A stretch of 64,000 nucleotides of DNA from Demequina iriomotensis (GCF_000971395.1 NZ_BBME01000011.1:62001-126000); one strand, 5' to 3'; shown: positions 11,356 to 20,386, counted from the first letter of the stretch. Notes: generated by a model from the sequence alone, not told the origin. Made by a program: numbers and translations.

Positions 11356-12207
11356 GTGTCGTTCGAGCTCGACGAGCACGAGGGCGGGCTGAAGAAGGGC
11401 GAGAGGTACGAGGCCTTCGCCAAGCGCGCCGACGGTCTGATGGCGGCGCTGGCGCTCGTCTTCCTGGTGGTGTGGTCGGCGCGCATCGCGTTCCGCGAGG
11501 ACCTTCCCGGCAGCGTCCGGGCGACGTTGCTCACCATCCAGAGCGTGATCTGGATCGTGTTCCTGGTGGATCTGCTCATCCGTGTCGCGCTCCACGAGCA
11601 GCGCTGGCGCTTCCTGCTGTCCCACCCGCTCGACGTGGTCGCGGTCATCATCCCGGCGGCGCGTCCGCTCAAGATCCTCTCGGTGTTCGCGTCGGGCACG
11701 ATGCTCGCGAGCCGCAAGGGCGTGGTGAAGTCGACGCAGGCCGTGCTCATCGCGGTGGTCCTGCTGCTGTGGATCTCCGCCGTCGCGATGCTCGACGCGG
11801 AGCGGGGGCACGACGGCGCGCAGATCGTGAACTTCGGCGACGCGATCTGGTGGTCGCTCGTCACCGTCACCACGGTGGGCTACGGCGACTACGCGCCCGT
11901 GACGGTCGAGGGACGGGTGATCGCGACGCTGCTCATGCTCATCGGCATCGCCCTCATCGGTATCGTCACCGCGACCGTCGCCGCCTGGTTCGTGAGCCTC
12001 ACGCAGGGCGCCGAGGAGGCCCGCGAGGAGGCCAGGGAGCAGGCGCGCGAGGAGGTCACGCGCGCCCAGCTGCTCGACCGCATCGGCCAGCTCGAGGCGA
12101 AGATCGACGAGATCGCCGGCCGCGACGGTCCGGGTGCCTCCGGGCTGCCCCACCTCACGCCGAAGCCGCCCCGAGACGCCGGCGCCCGGGAGCGGCGCAC
12201 CGAGTAG
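11356..12207 (+). CDS. Voltage-gated-type potassium channel subunit
   Basis: 283 residues. Hydrophobic segments near 29-45, 59-76, 92-110 and 127-145 precede the pore loop, whose selectivity filter is VTTVGYGD (residues 171-178), followed by the last helix at about 185-207. This is a six-helix cation-channel plan, but the fourth segment has few regularly spaced arginines, so voltage sensing may be weak. A predicted coiled coil (AEEAREEAREQAREEVTRAQ onward) at 213-245 could form the tetramer. GTG start at 11356 follows GGGAG. Confidence 0.85.
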   Translation: MSFELDEHEGGLKKGERYEAFAKRADGLMAALALVFLVVWSARIAFREDLPGSVRATLLTIQSVIWIVFLVDLLIRVALHEQRWRFLLSHPLDVVAVIIPAARPLKILSVFASGTMLASRKGVVKSTQAVLIAVVLLLWISAVAMLDAERGHDGAQIVNFGDAIWWSLVTVTTVGYGDYAPVTVEGRVIATLLMLIGIALIGIVTATVAAWFVSLTQGAEEAREEAREQAREEVTRAQLLDRIGQLEAKIDEIAGRDGPGASGLPHLTPKPPRDAGARERRTE

Positions 12208-12217
12208 CCTGGTCCCC

Positions 12218-13030
12218 ATGACCTCCGTGGCCGATGTGATGGACGCCCTCGAGAGGCGCTTCCCCCCGGACCTCGCGGAGGACTGGGATGTCAACGGGCT
12301 CACCGTGGGACGTCCGGACGCGTCGGTCTCCCGTGCGCTGTTCGCGGTCGACCCGACCATGGCGGTGGTGCAGGAGGCCATCGAGGCCGGGTGCGACCTC
12401 ATCGTCACCCATCACCCGCTGCTGCTGCGCGGCGTCACCACCGTCAACGCCGGCACCCCCAAGGGCGCCGTCATCCACGCGCTCATCGAGAACGGCATCG
12501 CGCTGTACAACGCGCACACCAACGCCGACCACGCCGGCACCGGCGTCGCCGAGGCGCTCGCGAGGGTGCTGGGGGTGTCGGGCGCGCTCCCGCTGGTCCC
12601 GCTCAAGGACGATGCGGAGCAGGGCACCGGCCGCATCGGCCGCCTCGACGCCCCGCTCACGTTGCGCGACTTCGCGGAGCGTGCCGCCGCGGTGCTGCCG
12701 CGCACCGAGCACGGCGTGCGCGTCGCGGGCGACCTCGACGGCGTGGTCCAGACCGTCGCGGTGGTCGGCGGTGCGGGCGACTCGTTCCTGAGCGCCGCGC
12801 GCGAGGCCGGGGCCGACGTCTACCTGACGGCCGACCTGCGCCATCACCCCGCCTCCGACGCCCGCGAGGCCGCGCTGCTCGGGGACGGCCGCCCGTACCT
12901 CGTCGACGTGGCACACTACGCATCCGAGTGGACGTGGCTCGAGGCCGCCGCCGAGTACCTCGGGGATGCGACCGGCATCGACACCCTCGTCTCGACCCTC
13001 ACCACCGACCCCTGGACCGCGCGCTTCTAG
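12218..13030 (+). CDS. Nif3-like dinuclear metal-centre protein
   Basis: 270 residues of the Nif3/GTP cyclohydrolase 1 type 2 family, which forms hexamers with a two-metal site. Metal ligands are visible in THHPLLLRG (about residue 65), in HTNADHAGTG (about 105), and in DVAHYASEW near the C terminus. The biochemical role is not settled. The gene is first in a cluster with the zinc-ribbon protein and the histidine phosphatase, the same order as Rv2230c-Rv2229c-Rv2228c in M. tuberculosis. Confidence 0.9.
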   Translation: MTSVADVMDALERRFPPDLAEDWDVNGLTVGRPDASVSRALFAVDPTMAVVQEAIEAGCDLIVTHHPLLLRGVTTVNAGTPKGAVIHALIENGIALYNAHTNADHAGTGVAEALARVLGVSGALPLVPLKDDAEQGTGRIGRLDAPLTLRDFAERAAAVLPRTEHGVRVAGDLDGVVQTVAVVGGAGDSFLSAAREAGADVYLTADLRHHPASDAREAALLGDGRPYLVDVAHYASEWTWLEAAAEYLGDATGIDTLVSTLTTDPWTARF

Positions 13031-13045
13031 CGCGAAGGAGAACCC

Positions 13046-13783
13046 GTGCCCGACGCACCCGCAGCCGACCAGATCCGCCTCCTCGACGTGCAGGACCTCG
13101 ACCTGCGCGCGCAGCAGGCGCGACACCGCCGCAACCACCTCCCGGTGCTGAGCCAGATCGCGGAGCTCACCGCGCGGCTCACGGACCTCGACGAGGCGCG
13201 GATCGCGAGCAACACCAAGGTCACCGACCTGCGCCGCGCGGTGCAGAAGGCGGAGGACGACGTCCAGGTGGTGCGCGAGCGCTCCGCGCGCGACAACGCC
13301 CGCCTCGCCTCCGGTCAGGGCAGCCCCAAGGACCTGCAGGCGCTCCAGGGCGAGCTCGAGGTCCTCGCGCGTCGCCAGGAGGCGCTCGAGGAGGTCGAGC
13401 TCGAGGCGATGGAGGCGCTCGAGACCGCCGAGAAGGAGCTCGCGTCCGCGAAGGAGCAGGTCGACGCGATCTCCGCGCAGGTCGCCGACCTCAACGGCGA
13501 GCGGGACGTGGTGTGGAACGAGATCGACGCGGAGCTGGTCGGCATCGCGAACGACCGCGACGCCGCCGTGGCGGGCCTCGACGCGGGCCTCGTCGCTCTC
13601 TACGAGAAGCTGCGCGACGCGCAGGGCGGCATCGGGGCGGCCGCGCTCGCCCAGGGGCAGTGCCTCGGCTGCCGCACGCAGCTCAACCCGGGAGACCTGC
13701 GCGCGATCGAGGGCCGGCCCGCGGACGCGATCGTGCGCTGCGAGGAGTGCGGCCGGATCCTGGTGCGGGGCGCGACGAGGTGA
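13046..13783 (+). CDS. Coiled-coil zinc-ribbon protein
   Basis: 245 residues. Residues 20-165 are a long antiparallel coiled coil rich in Glu, Arg and Ala. The C terminus has a four-cysteine zinc ribbon, CLGC about 20 residues before CEEC. This is the zf-RING_7 family (Rv2229c type), thought to bind nucleic acid or act as an adaptor. GTG start at 13046 follows GAAGGAG. Its stop overlaps the next gene's GTG (GTGA), so the pair is coupled. Confidence 0.88.
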   Translation: MPDAPAADQIRLLDVQDLDLRAQQARHRRNHLPVLSQIAELTARLTDLDEARIASNTKVTDLRRAVQKAEDDVQVVRERSARDNARLASGQGSPKDLQALQGELEVLARRQEALEEVELEAMEALETAEKELASAKEQVDAISAQVADLNGERDVVWNEIDAELVGIANDRDAAVAGLDAGLVALYEKLRDAQGGIGAAALAQGQCLGCRTQLNPGDLRAIEGRPADAIVRCEECGRILVRGATR

Positions 13784-14604
13784 GCGACGCGCAGGTCGAG
13801 CCGACGGTCCCGCACCGCCCGCATCGCCTGCCCGAGGGCACCGACCCGGAGCCCGAGGCCCCCGCCGAGCCGCCGACGCTGCAGACCCGGGTCCAGTCGC
13901 CGTTCTCCCCGAACGAGGAGGACCTGGTCTCGCCCCTCACGCTCGTGCTGGTGCGCCACGGCGTCACCGAGATGACCACGTCGCGGCGCATGTCGGGCTC
14001 GGGCGTGCCCGGGCCTGCGCTCAGCGCGCCCGGGCGCGTGCAGGCCGCTCGCGCAGCCGACCTGGTCTACGGCATGGGCCGCCGCGCGTGGACGCAGCTG
14101 CCGCATGTGACCCGCGTGCTCGCCTCGCCGATGGTGCGCACGCAGGAGACCGCCGCGGCGGTCGGCCGGCGCATCGGCGCCCATGTCGAGACGGAGGAGG
14201 GCCTCAAGGAGGTCGACTTCGGCGCATGGGAGGGGCTCACCGTCGCCGAGATCGTCGAGCGCGACGGCGAGGCGATCCATCGGTGGCGCCAGGCGGAGCT
14301 CGCGGCACCCGAGGGTGAGTCGATCGACCAGGTCGGCGAGCGCGGCTACGCCGTGGTCCGGCGCCTCGCCCAGGAGCACGCCGCGGCGTGCATGGCCGGA
14401 CGCGACCTTCCGCGCGGCATCGCGCTCGTGTCCCACGCGGTGGCGATCAAGTCGATCGTCGGCACGGTGCTCGGCATGGACCCGTCCCGGTGGGGAGCGA
14501 TCTGGCCGTCCCCGGCGTCGACGACGGTGCTCCAGGTGCGAGCGCGCTACGACGGCTCGATCGCCGAGACGCATGTGCTCGCCGTGGGAGTACCCGTCGA
14601 GTAG
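13780..14604 (+). CDS. Histidine phosphatase (acid phosphatase/CobC type)
   Basis: 274 residues. A proline- and glutamate-rich N-terminal tail of about 50 residues precedes a phosphoglycerate-mutase-like domain with the catalytic motif LVLVRHGVTEM. The second-His region is IALVSHAVAIKSIV, and the FGAWEGL segment holds the acid residue. In mycobacteria the equivalent protein (Rv2228c) carries an RNase H domain before the phosphatase; here that domain is missing, replaced by the low-complexity tail. Substrate unknown. Confidence 0.85.
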   Translation: MSDAQVEPTVPHRPHRLPEGTDPEPEAPAEPPTLQTRVQSPFSPNEEDLVSPLTLVLVRHGVTEMTTSRRMSGSGVPGPALSAPGRVQAARAADLVYGMGRRAWTQLPHVTRVLASPMVRTQETAAAVGRRIGAHVETEEGLKEVDFGAWEGLTVAEIVERDGEAIHRWRQAELAAPEGESIDQVGERGYAVVRRLAQEHAAACMAGRDLPRGIALVSHAVAIKSIVGTVLGMDPSRWGAIWPSPASTTVLQVRARYDGSIAETHVLAVGVPVE

Positions 14605-14667
14605 CCCGTTGCCGCGGGAGCGCCGGTACGAGGTGGTTTCCCGTAGCCTGGGGCGCGTGAGGCGTGC

Positions 14668-16233
14668 ATGACGGGATCGCGGCGGCGGGTGTTCGAGCCC
14701 ATCGTGCTCGGTGTCGCGCTCGCCTCGTACGGCCTGTGGACCTGGGGCGTGATGTCCGGGTGGCTGGGCGAGAACCTCGATGCGCGGGTTCCCACCCCGG
14801 AGATCTCGCCCCGCTCGTACCTCGGGCAGCTTGCGGAGGCGTTCTCCGTCTTCACGTCCCCGTTCTTCGTGCTCGTGGTGGCGCTGTCGCTCGTGGTCGC
14901 CGCCTTCCAGCAACGGCAGCGACGGCTCGCGCTGGCGCTTCTCATCGCGGCGGCGGGCCTGCCGCTGTGCTCGGTGAATCAGCAGCTCATCGACCGCCCG
15001 CGGCCCGAGTCCGCGTTCGCCGACTCGTTGGCGGCGGTGGGCCCCTCGTATCCGTCGGGCCACCTGTCCGGCGTGACCATCCTGCTGTGGATCGTGGTCG
15101 CGATCGCGAACTCCCAGCGGCGCGGGCTCGGCACGAGCATGCGCCGGCGCACGCTGGCCGGCCTCCTCGTCGTCTTCACCGCGTTCGACCAGTGGGTGCT
15201 GGGGGTGTCGCGGCCGTCCGACCTCGTCGGCGGCTGGCTCTTCGGGATGGTGGTCGCCACCGCCGTCCTGTGGGTGATCGGCCTCGACTCGATCACCCGT
15301 CCGTGGCGCCAGCGCCGCATCCCCGAGCCGACGGGTCGACGCGCGGCTGTCATCTACAACCCGACCAAGGTGCTCGAGCTCGACGCGTTCCGCCGGCGCG
15401 TCACGGTGGCGATGGTGGGCGCGGGGTGGGACTCCCCGCTGTGGATCGAGACCGAGCGAGACGATCCGGGCCGCGCGATGGCGCGCGACGCCCTCGCCAA
15501 GGGCGTCGACCTGGTGCTGGTCGCCGGCGGGGACGGGACGGTGCGGACCGTGTGCGCGGAGCTCGCCGGCAGCGGCGTGCCCGCGGCGATCATCCCGGCG
15601 GGCACGGGCAACCTGCTCGGGCGCAACCTGGGCATCCCGCTCGACGAGGCGGAGGCGCTCGAGGTGGCGCTGCACGGGTCCACCCGGCCCGTCGACGTGG
15701 TGCGATGGACGGTGGGCGGCACCGACGCATCGTTCGTCGTCATGGCGGGAGTCGGGCTCGACGCGCAGATCATGCGCGACACCGATCCGCGCCTCAAGCG
15801 CCTGGTCAAGGGCGGGGCCTATGTGGTCGCGGGGGCGCGCCAGCTGGGCGCCGAGCCCTTCCACGCGCGGGTCAAGGTCGACGGCGAGCTGGTGTACGAG
15901 GGTGAGGCGGCGATGACGCTCGTCGGCAACGTCGGGCGCCTGCAGGGCGGCATCGCGCTCCTGCCCGCGGCCGATGCGGCGGACGGGCTCCTGCATGTGC
16001 TCGTCGCCACCGGCAGGGGCGTGACGGGGATGGTGCGGCTGCTGGGCGCGCTGGGCAGGGAGAGCCGCGAGTCGCCCCTGCGCCGCTTCCAGGGCACCCG
16101 CGTGGAGGTCGAGCTCGACCGCGAGGTGCCCTACGAGATCGACGGCGACCTCGAGGGCAGCGTCGACCGCTTCAGCGCCGCCGTCCTCCCGGCCGAGCTG
16201 CTCGTCAGGGCGCCGCGACGACGCACGCGCTGA
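14668..16233 (+). CDS. PAP2-like membrane domain fused to a diacylglycerol/lipid kinase
   Basis: 521 residues. Residues 1-215 are a multi-helix PAP2 phosphatase-like domain; residues 225-521 are a DAGK/LCB5 lipid kinase with VAGGDGTVRTV (about 288) and PAGTGNLLGRNL. PAP2 motif 2 is intact (YPSGH), but motif 1 has Gln in place of Lys, and motif 3 reads DQWVLGVSRPSD, without the usual SR pair and catalytic His. So the kinase is probably active and the phosphatase half may not be. Likely role is membrane lipid turnover. Confidence 0.85.
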   Translation: MTGSRRRVFEPIVLGVALASYGLWTWGVMSGWLGENLDARVPTPEISPRSYLGQLAEAFSVFTSPFFVLVVALSLVVAAFQQRQRRLALALLIAAAGLPLCSVNQQLIDRPRPESAFADSLAAVGPSYPSGHLSGVTILLWIVVAIANSQRRGLGTSMRRRTLAGLLVVFTAFDQWVLGVSRPSDLVGGWLFGMVVATAVLWVIGLDSITRPWRQRRIPEPTGRRAAVIYNPTKVLELDAFRRRVTVAMVGAGWDSPLWIETERDDPGRAMARDALAKGVDLVLVAGGDGTVRTVCAELAGSGVPAAIIPAGTGNLLGRNLGIPLDEAEALEVALHGSTRPVDVVRWTVGGTDASFVVMAGVGLDAQIMRDTDPRLKRLVKGGAYVVAGARQLGAEPFHARVKVDGELVYEGEAAMTLVGNVGRLQGGIALLPAADAADGLLHVLVATGRGVTGMVRLLGALGRESRESPLRRFQGTRVEVELDREVPYEIDGDLEGSVDRFSAAVLPAELLVRAPRRRTR

Positions 16234-16239
16234 GGCGCG

Positions 16240-17091
16240 TCACGCGTCGCGCGCGAGCTGCTTGCGCAGGTAGCGGCGGTCGTCGTTCGCGTACGCGTAG
16301 TACCAGCCGATGAGCAGGCCGCCGCCGACGAAGTTGCCCACCAGCGCGATGGCCAGGTTGCCCAGGGCCGGGGCCCAGTCGAGGCCGCCCTGGAGCGCCG
16401 CGACCGTGAACGCGACGGTGTTGGCGACCGAGTGCTCGAAGCCCACGAACGCGAACACGAACACGCTCATGATCATGGCGACCGCCTTGGTGAGGTCCTC
16501 CTTGATCATGCCGTTGTAAACCAGGATCATCGCGAGGTTGATCATGAAGTTGCACAGGATCGCGCGGACGAACAGGTCGCCCCAGCCCGCGGCGCCCTCG
16601 GACAGGTAGGCGAGCTTGTGCTCGATGGTCGCGTCGAACTGCTCGCCCGCCGCGCCGTCCAGGATGGTCGAGAAGTGCACCAGCAGCGCGATCGCGAGCC
16701 CGCCGATGAAGTTGCCCAGGTAGCACATCGCGAGGATGCGCAGCCCGCGCATCGCGTTCACCCGACGGTGGTACCAGCCCACGGTCACGACCATCATGTT
16801 CGACGTCAGCAGCTCGGACTTCGAGTAGTAGATGAACACGAGCGCGAAGCCGAAGATGAGAGCGCCGAGGATCTTGCCGATGCCCACGAGGCTGCCGTCC
16901 CCGAATCCCGCGAACGCGGCGACCACCGCGAAGTTGGTGAGGTACATGAGGCCGATGATCACGCCGGCCATCGCCGCCCGCATGAGGTAGACGCGTGCGA
17001 GCCCGCCGCTCATCGCGGTCTTGGTCTCGAGCGCATCGAGCACCGTCGAGATGAAGTGCTTACCAGGGAACAGCGTGCTCTGATCGCTCAT
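16240..17091 (-). CDS. Formate/nitrite transporter family (FocA-type) channel
   Basis: 283 residues with six transmembrane segments. Family signatures are AAMAGVIIGLMYLTNF, ELLTSNMMVVTVGW, CYLGNFIGG, and GFEHSVANTVAF with the His used for proton relay. These pentamers move small monovalent anions such as formate, nitrite or lactate. Start ATG at 17091 (MSDQSTLF) fits family alignments better than an upstream ATG 10 codons earlier. No formate or nitrite enzyme is nearby, so the substrate stays open. Confidence 0.9.
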   Translation of the reverse strand: MSDQSTLFPGKHFISTVLDALETKTAMSGGLARVYLMRAAMAGVIIGLMYLTNFAVVAAFAGFGDGSLVGIGKILGALIFGFALVFIYYSKSELLTSNMMVVTVGWYHRRVNAMRGLRILAMCYLGNFIGGLAIALLVHFSTILDGAAGEQFDATIEHKLAYLSEGAAGWGDLFVRAILCNFMINLAMILVYNGMIKEDLTKAVAMIMSVFVFAFVGFEHSVANTVAFTVAALQGGLDWAPALGNLAIALVGNFVGGGLLIGWYYAYANDDRRYLRKQLARDA

Positions 17092-17140
17092 GCGCCCAGC
17101 CTGCCACGCCCGGGCGGATCCCACCCGGGACCCGCCCGCG

Positions 17141-18289
17141 TCAGCCCCGGAGCGCGCCGTCGGTGCCGAACGCCCGCTCCGCGAACCGCGCGCCGATGAG
17201 CCGATGCGCGTCCGCGCCGGGATGGAGGGCGTCGGGGAGCGGATCGGCCGCCTCGTCGGCCTCGCCGAACAGCGCCGTGCCGTCGAGGTAGGTCAGGTTC
17301 GCATCGTCCGCGCGTGCGGCGACCACGTCGCGTAGCGCGTCACGGATGGTCGCGAGCGTGAGCCGCCCCTGCGCGACGTCGGCGGGATCGCCCGTCGCGA
17401 GGAAGCGCACCTGCGCGGTGCCGAACGATGCGGGGTCGAAGGCACCCGGGCCGGGCGTGCGCTCGTGGATCGGGCACCAGAGCGGCGAGACGAGGAGGAG
17501 CGGCGTGTCCGGGTGCCCGTCGCGGATGGTGTCGAGGAATCCGTGGACCGCGGGCACGAAGGCGCGCATCCGCATGGCGTCGAGGTTGACCACGTTGATG
17601 CCGAGCTTGATGCTGATCGCGTCCGCGGGAGCGTCGCGGATGACGCGCGCGACGAAGGGGTCGACCACCGCGCTGCCGCCGAAACCGAGGTTGTTCAGGT
17701 CGACCCCCGCGGCGCGAGCCGCGATCGCTGGCCACGTCTCGCCGGGCACGACGGCCGAGGAGCCCTGGCTGATCGAACTGCCGTGGTGCACCCAGACCCG
17801 GCGCGCCGCGGCGTCGGGCGCGAGGGGCGCGTCCGCGCGAAGCCCGACGAGCGCCGTGGCCTCGTTGTGCGGAAGCCACAGCTCGACCAGCTTGTCGCGC
17901 GCGGGAAGGCCCGCGAGCACGGTGGTGTGAACCTCGCCCGGTCGGGGGGTGGCGGCGCCGGTCGCGAGGTCGATCTCGAGGCGGTCGCCGCCCGTGAGCT
18001 CGTCGCTCGCGACGCGAGCGCCGTCGACGAACGTGTCGATGCGGCCGCGCGGACGCTCGGCGCCGAGGTACACCGTGCGGCTCGCGCGGGTCGCCAGCTC
18101 GATGCGCGTGGCCGTCGTGCGGAAGGCGAGGCGAGCGCCCGCGGGCTGGGCCTCCATCGCCATGAGCTGCGGGTCGGGGAACCGGTGGCGCGCCCACGCG
18201 GGCAGCCGGTGTGGCACCAGGCCGGCGGCGGTCGGCTCGAGCTCGGCGACGCCCCGGACGAGCGCAGGATCGAGGGGGACGGAGATCAC
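17141..18289 (-). CDS. SGNH/GDSL hydrolase with N-terminal beta domain
   Basis: 382 residues. The first 165 or so residues look like a beta-sandwich domain. The SGNH domain follows: block I HHGSSISQGSSA with the nucleophile Ser, block II Gly in NNLGFGGSA, block III GINVVN, and block V DALHPGADAHR with Asp and His. Such two-domain proteins are usually carbohydrate esterases; no signal peptide is seen. GTG start at 18289 overlaps the stop of the TetR gene upstream (GTGA), so it is probably under that regulator's control. Confidence 0.8.
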   Translation of the reverse strand: MISVPLDPALVRGVAELEPTAAGLVPHRLPAWARHRFPDPQLMAMEAQPAGARLAFRTTATRIELATRASRTVYLGAERPRGRIDTFVDGARVASDELTGGDRLEIDLATGAATPRPGEVHTTVLAGLPARDKLVELWLPHNEATALVGLRADAPLAPDAAARRVWVHHGSSISQGSSAVVPGETWPAIAARAAGVDLNNLGFGGSAVVDPFVARVIRDAPADAISIKLGINVVNLDAMRMRAFVPAVHGFLDTIRDGHPDTPLLLVSPLWCPIHERTPGPGAFDPASFGTAQVRFLATGDPADVAQGRLTLATIRDALRDVVAARADDANLTYLDGTALFGEADEAADPLPDALHPGADAHRLIGARFAERAFGTDGALRG

Positions 18290-18867
18290 GCGGCGGGTCC
18301 TTCCTGGGGCCATGAGGCGAGGGCGCGGTCGAGCGCGTCGACGGCGGCGGCCCAGGAGCCGTCCACCGCGTCGGGACGATGCGCGAAGGCCTGGGCGTCG
18401 GTGAGCGCGACGAAGCCGGCGATGGTCGCGCCGACCAGGCGGACCGCGTCCACGGTCGCGCCGTCCGGCACCGCGTAGCCGCGGATCACCGCGGCGAGGA
18501 GCGAGGCGACGCGCGCGGCCTCGGGAGAGGCCGCGGTCTCGTCGGCGGCGGGGCGCTGGAGCGCGGTCCACGCTCCGGGCCGGTCCGCCGCGTAGCGGCG
18601 GTGGGCGAGGGCGAGCCCGGCCAGCGCATCGTGCCCGGACCGGCCGGCCACCTGGTCCGCGATGCGCTCCGCGAGCTCGCCGAGGGCGAGGCGGTGCACG
18701 CCGGCGAGCAGCGCGTCGCGGTCCCGGACGTGGGAGTACATGCTGGCCGGCCGCACGCCGAGCTCGCGCGCGACCGCCGAGACGGTGACGGCGTCGTAGC
18801 CCGCGGCATCGGCGAGCCGTGCGGCCGCGGCGACGACCGCCGCGGGGGAGAGGGGGGCGTTCGGCAT
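18286..18867 (-). CDS. TetR family regulator (WHG domain)
   Basis: 193 residues. The N-terminal helix-turn-helix is AVTVSAVARELGVRPASMYS followed by HVRDRDALL. The C-terminal ligand domain resembles TetR_C_33/WHG proteins. It is coupled to the SGNH hydrolase gene behind it. The intergenic region upstream carries repeated GTAGG/CCTAC half sites, consistent with autoregulation. The ligand is unknown; the hydrolase substrate or product is a guess. Confidence 0.88.
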   Translation of the reverse strand: MPNAPLSPAAVVAAAARLADAAGYDAVTVSAVARELGVRPASMYSHVRDRDALLAGVHRLALGELAERIADQVAGRSGHDALAGLALAHRRYAADRPGAWTALQRPAADETAASPEAARVASLLAAVIRGYAVPDGATVDAVRLVGATIAGFVALTDAQAFAHRPDAVDGSWAAAVDALDRALASWPQEGPAA

Positions 18868-18885
18868 CCCCCGAGGGTACAGGGT

Positions 18886-18911
18886 GTAGGTATGCGCCTA
18901 CGAATCGTAGG
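18886..18911 (+). promoter_or_regulatory. GTAGG/CCTAC operator of the TetR gene
   Basis: GTAGG at 18886 pairs with CCTAC at 18897 across six bases, and the same CCTAC starts a second perfect palindrome, CCTACGA-A-TCGTAGG (18897-18911). The overlapping inverted repeats lie 19 bases upstream of the TetR start, as expected for an autoregulated TetR operator. Confidence 0.55.
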
Positions 18912-19004
18912 TGCGCTTGAGGTCCAGGGCGGCCGCCGCGTCGTCGCTGACAGGTGCCGCATTCGTGTTTGTTGTGGCTGTAATCAAATCGTGACCGGCA
19001 GCGA

Positions 19005-19033
19005 TTGCAATTAGTTGGCTCAGGCAACAATAT
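19005..19033 (+). promoter_or_regulatory. Possible promoter of the sugar-binding protein gene
   Basis: TTGCAA at 19005-19010 and CAATAT at 19028-19033 are 17 bases apart in an AT-rich pocket. Just upstream, TAATCAAATCG (18981-18991) and CGATTGCAATTA (19002-19013) form an imperfect inverted repeat that could be an operator. Pattern only; weak evidence. Confidence 0.3.
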
Positions 19034-19080
19034 GGGGGCGCGGCTCGCGACGATGCGGGCGACCATCTCGAGGAGGAGAT

Positions 19081-20253
19081 ATGCGGATCAGGACGATCGT
19101 CGCGACCGGTGCGGGCGCGGCGCTGATGCTGGGGCTGGCGGCCTGTGCCGGCGGCGGTGCGGGCAGCGAGGGCGGATCGAGCGCCGATGCGACGTCGGGC
19201 GGCGAGCCCGCGGCGGACGCCGGCGGCCTCATCGGCGTCGCGATGCCGACCCAGACCGTCGAGCGCTGGACCCAGGACGGCGAGGGCGTGAAGGCCGGGC
19301 TCGAGGAGGCCGGCTTCGAGGTGGATCTCCAGTTCGCCAACGACGACATCCCGACGCAGCAGCAGCAGATCGAGAACATGGTGCAGAACGGCGCCGAGGC
19401 GCTCATCATCGCCGCGATCGACGGCACCGCGCTGAGCGGCCAGCTTCAGGCGGCGGCGGACGCGGGCATCCCCGTGATCTCGTACGACCGCCTCATCCGC
19501 GACTCGGACAACGTCGACTTCTACGTCACCTTCGACAACTTCAAGGTGGGCGTCGGGCAGGCCACGTCGCTGCTCACCGGGCTCGGCATCCTCGACGAGT
19601 CGGGGGCGGAGACCGGCGAGAAGGGCCCGTTCAACGTCGAGCTCTTCGCGGGCTCGCCGGACGACAACAACGCCGGGTTCTTCTTCAACGGCGCGATGTC
19701 GGTGCTTCAGCCGTACGTCGACTCCGGCGTCCTGGTGATCCCCTCCGAGCAGACCGAGTTCAACACGGTGGCGACGCCGGGCTGGCAGCAGGAGACCGCG
19801 CAGACCCGCATGGAGGACCTGCTCACCGGCTCGTACGTGGGCACGGACCTCAAGGTGCAGGGTGTGCTCGCGCCGAACGACGGCCTCGCGCGCGGCATCA
19901 TCACGGCCCTCCGCAACAACGGCTACCCGGAGACCATCGCGGACGGCTTCCCGATCGTCACCGGTCAGGACGCCGAGATCGGCTCGGTGAAGCTCATCGC
20001 CGACGGCGTCCAGTACTCGACCATCTTCAAGGACACCCGCAACCTCGCGGAGAAGGCGATCGAGGCCGCTGAGGCGTTCCTCGCGGGCGAGACCCCCGAG
20101 CCGAACGACACCGAGACGTACGACAACGGCGTGAAGGTCATCCCGTCCTTCCTGCTCGAGTCCGAGGTGGTCACGGCGGACAACCTCGAGTCGGTCCTGG
20201 TCGACTCGGGCTACTGGACGGCCGAGGAGGTCGCCTCCGGTCAGGCCTCCTGA
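19081..20253 (+). CDS. Sugar ABC transporter substrate-binding lipoprotein (ChvE/XylF type)
   Basis: 390 residues. The signal peptide ends in LAAC with Cys22 as the lipid site, then a Gly/Ser linker. The mature part is a periplasmic-binding-protein type 1 fold: LIGVAMPTQTVERW, NDDIPTQQQQIENM, and PVISYDRLIRDSDNVDFYVT, which match multiple-sugar/ChvE-like proteins. These normally work with an ATPase (GguA/MmsA) and permease (GguB). Neither gene follows here; the next gene is an SDR. AGGAGGAG lies just before the ATG. Confidence 0.88.
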   Translation: MRIRTIVATGAGAALMLGLAACAGGGAGSEGGSSADATSGGEPAADAGGLIGVAMPTQTVERWTQDGEGVKAGLEEAGFEVDLQFANDDIPTQQQQIENMVQNGAEALIIAAIDGTALSGQLQAAADAGIPVISYDRLIRDSDNVDFYVTFDNFKVGVGQATSLLTGLGILDESGAETGEKGPFNVELFAGSPDDNNAGFFFNGAMSVLQPYVDSGVLVIPSEQTEFNTVATPGWQQETAQTRMEDLLTGSYVGTDLKVQGVLAPNDGLARGIITALRNNGYPETIADGFPIVTGQDAEIGSVKLIADGVQYSTIFKDTRNLAEKAIEAAEAFLAGETPEPNDTETYDNGVKVIPSFLLESEVVTADNLESVLVDSGYWTAEEVASGQAS

Positions 20254-20259
20254 CGCGCA

Positions 20260-20328
20260 GGTGGCGCCGGCGTTCCGCTCGCGCCGGCGCCACCGTCCCG
20301 GCCGCCCTCGTGCACCGCACGAGGGCGG
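20260..20328 (+). terminator. Two tandem hairpins after the sugar-binding protein gene
   Basis: Hairpin 1 pairs GGTGGCGCCGGCG (20260-20272) with CGCCGGCGCCACC (20282-20294). Hairpin 2 pairs CCGCCCTCGTGC (20302-20313) with GCACGAGGGCGG (20317-20328) around a 3-base loop. They follow the stop codon by a few bases. No T run, as is common in GC-rich actinobacteria. Confidence 0.75.
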
Positions 20329-20386
20329 TCGGAATCGTCCTCGGCGGCTGATTCGTTGCCTCTGAGGACCCCCACTCGAAGGAGCG

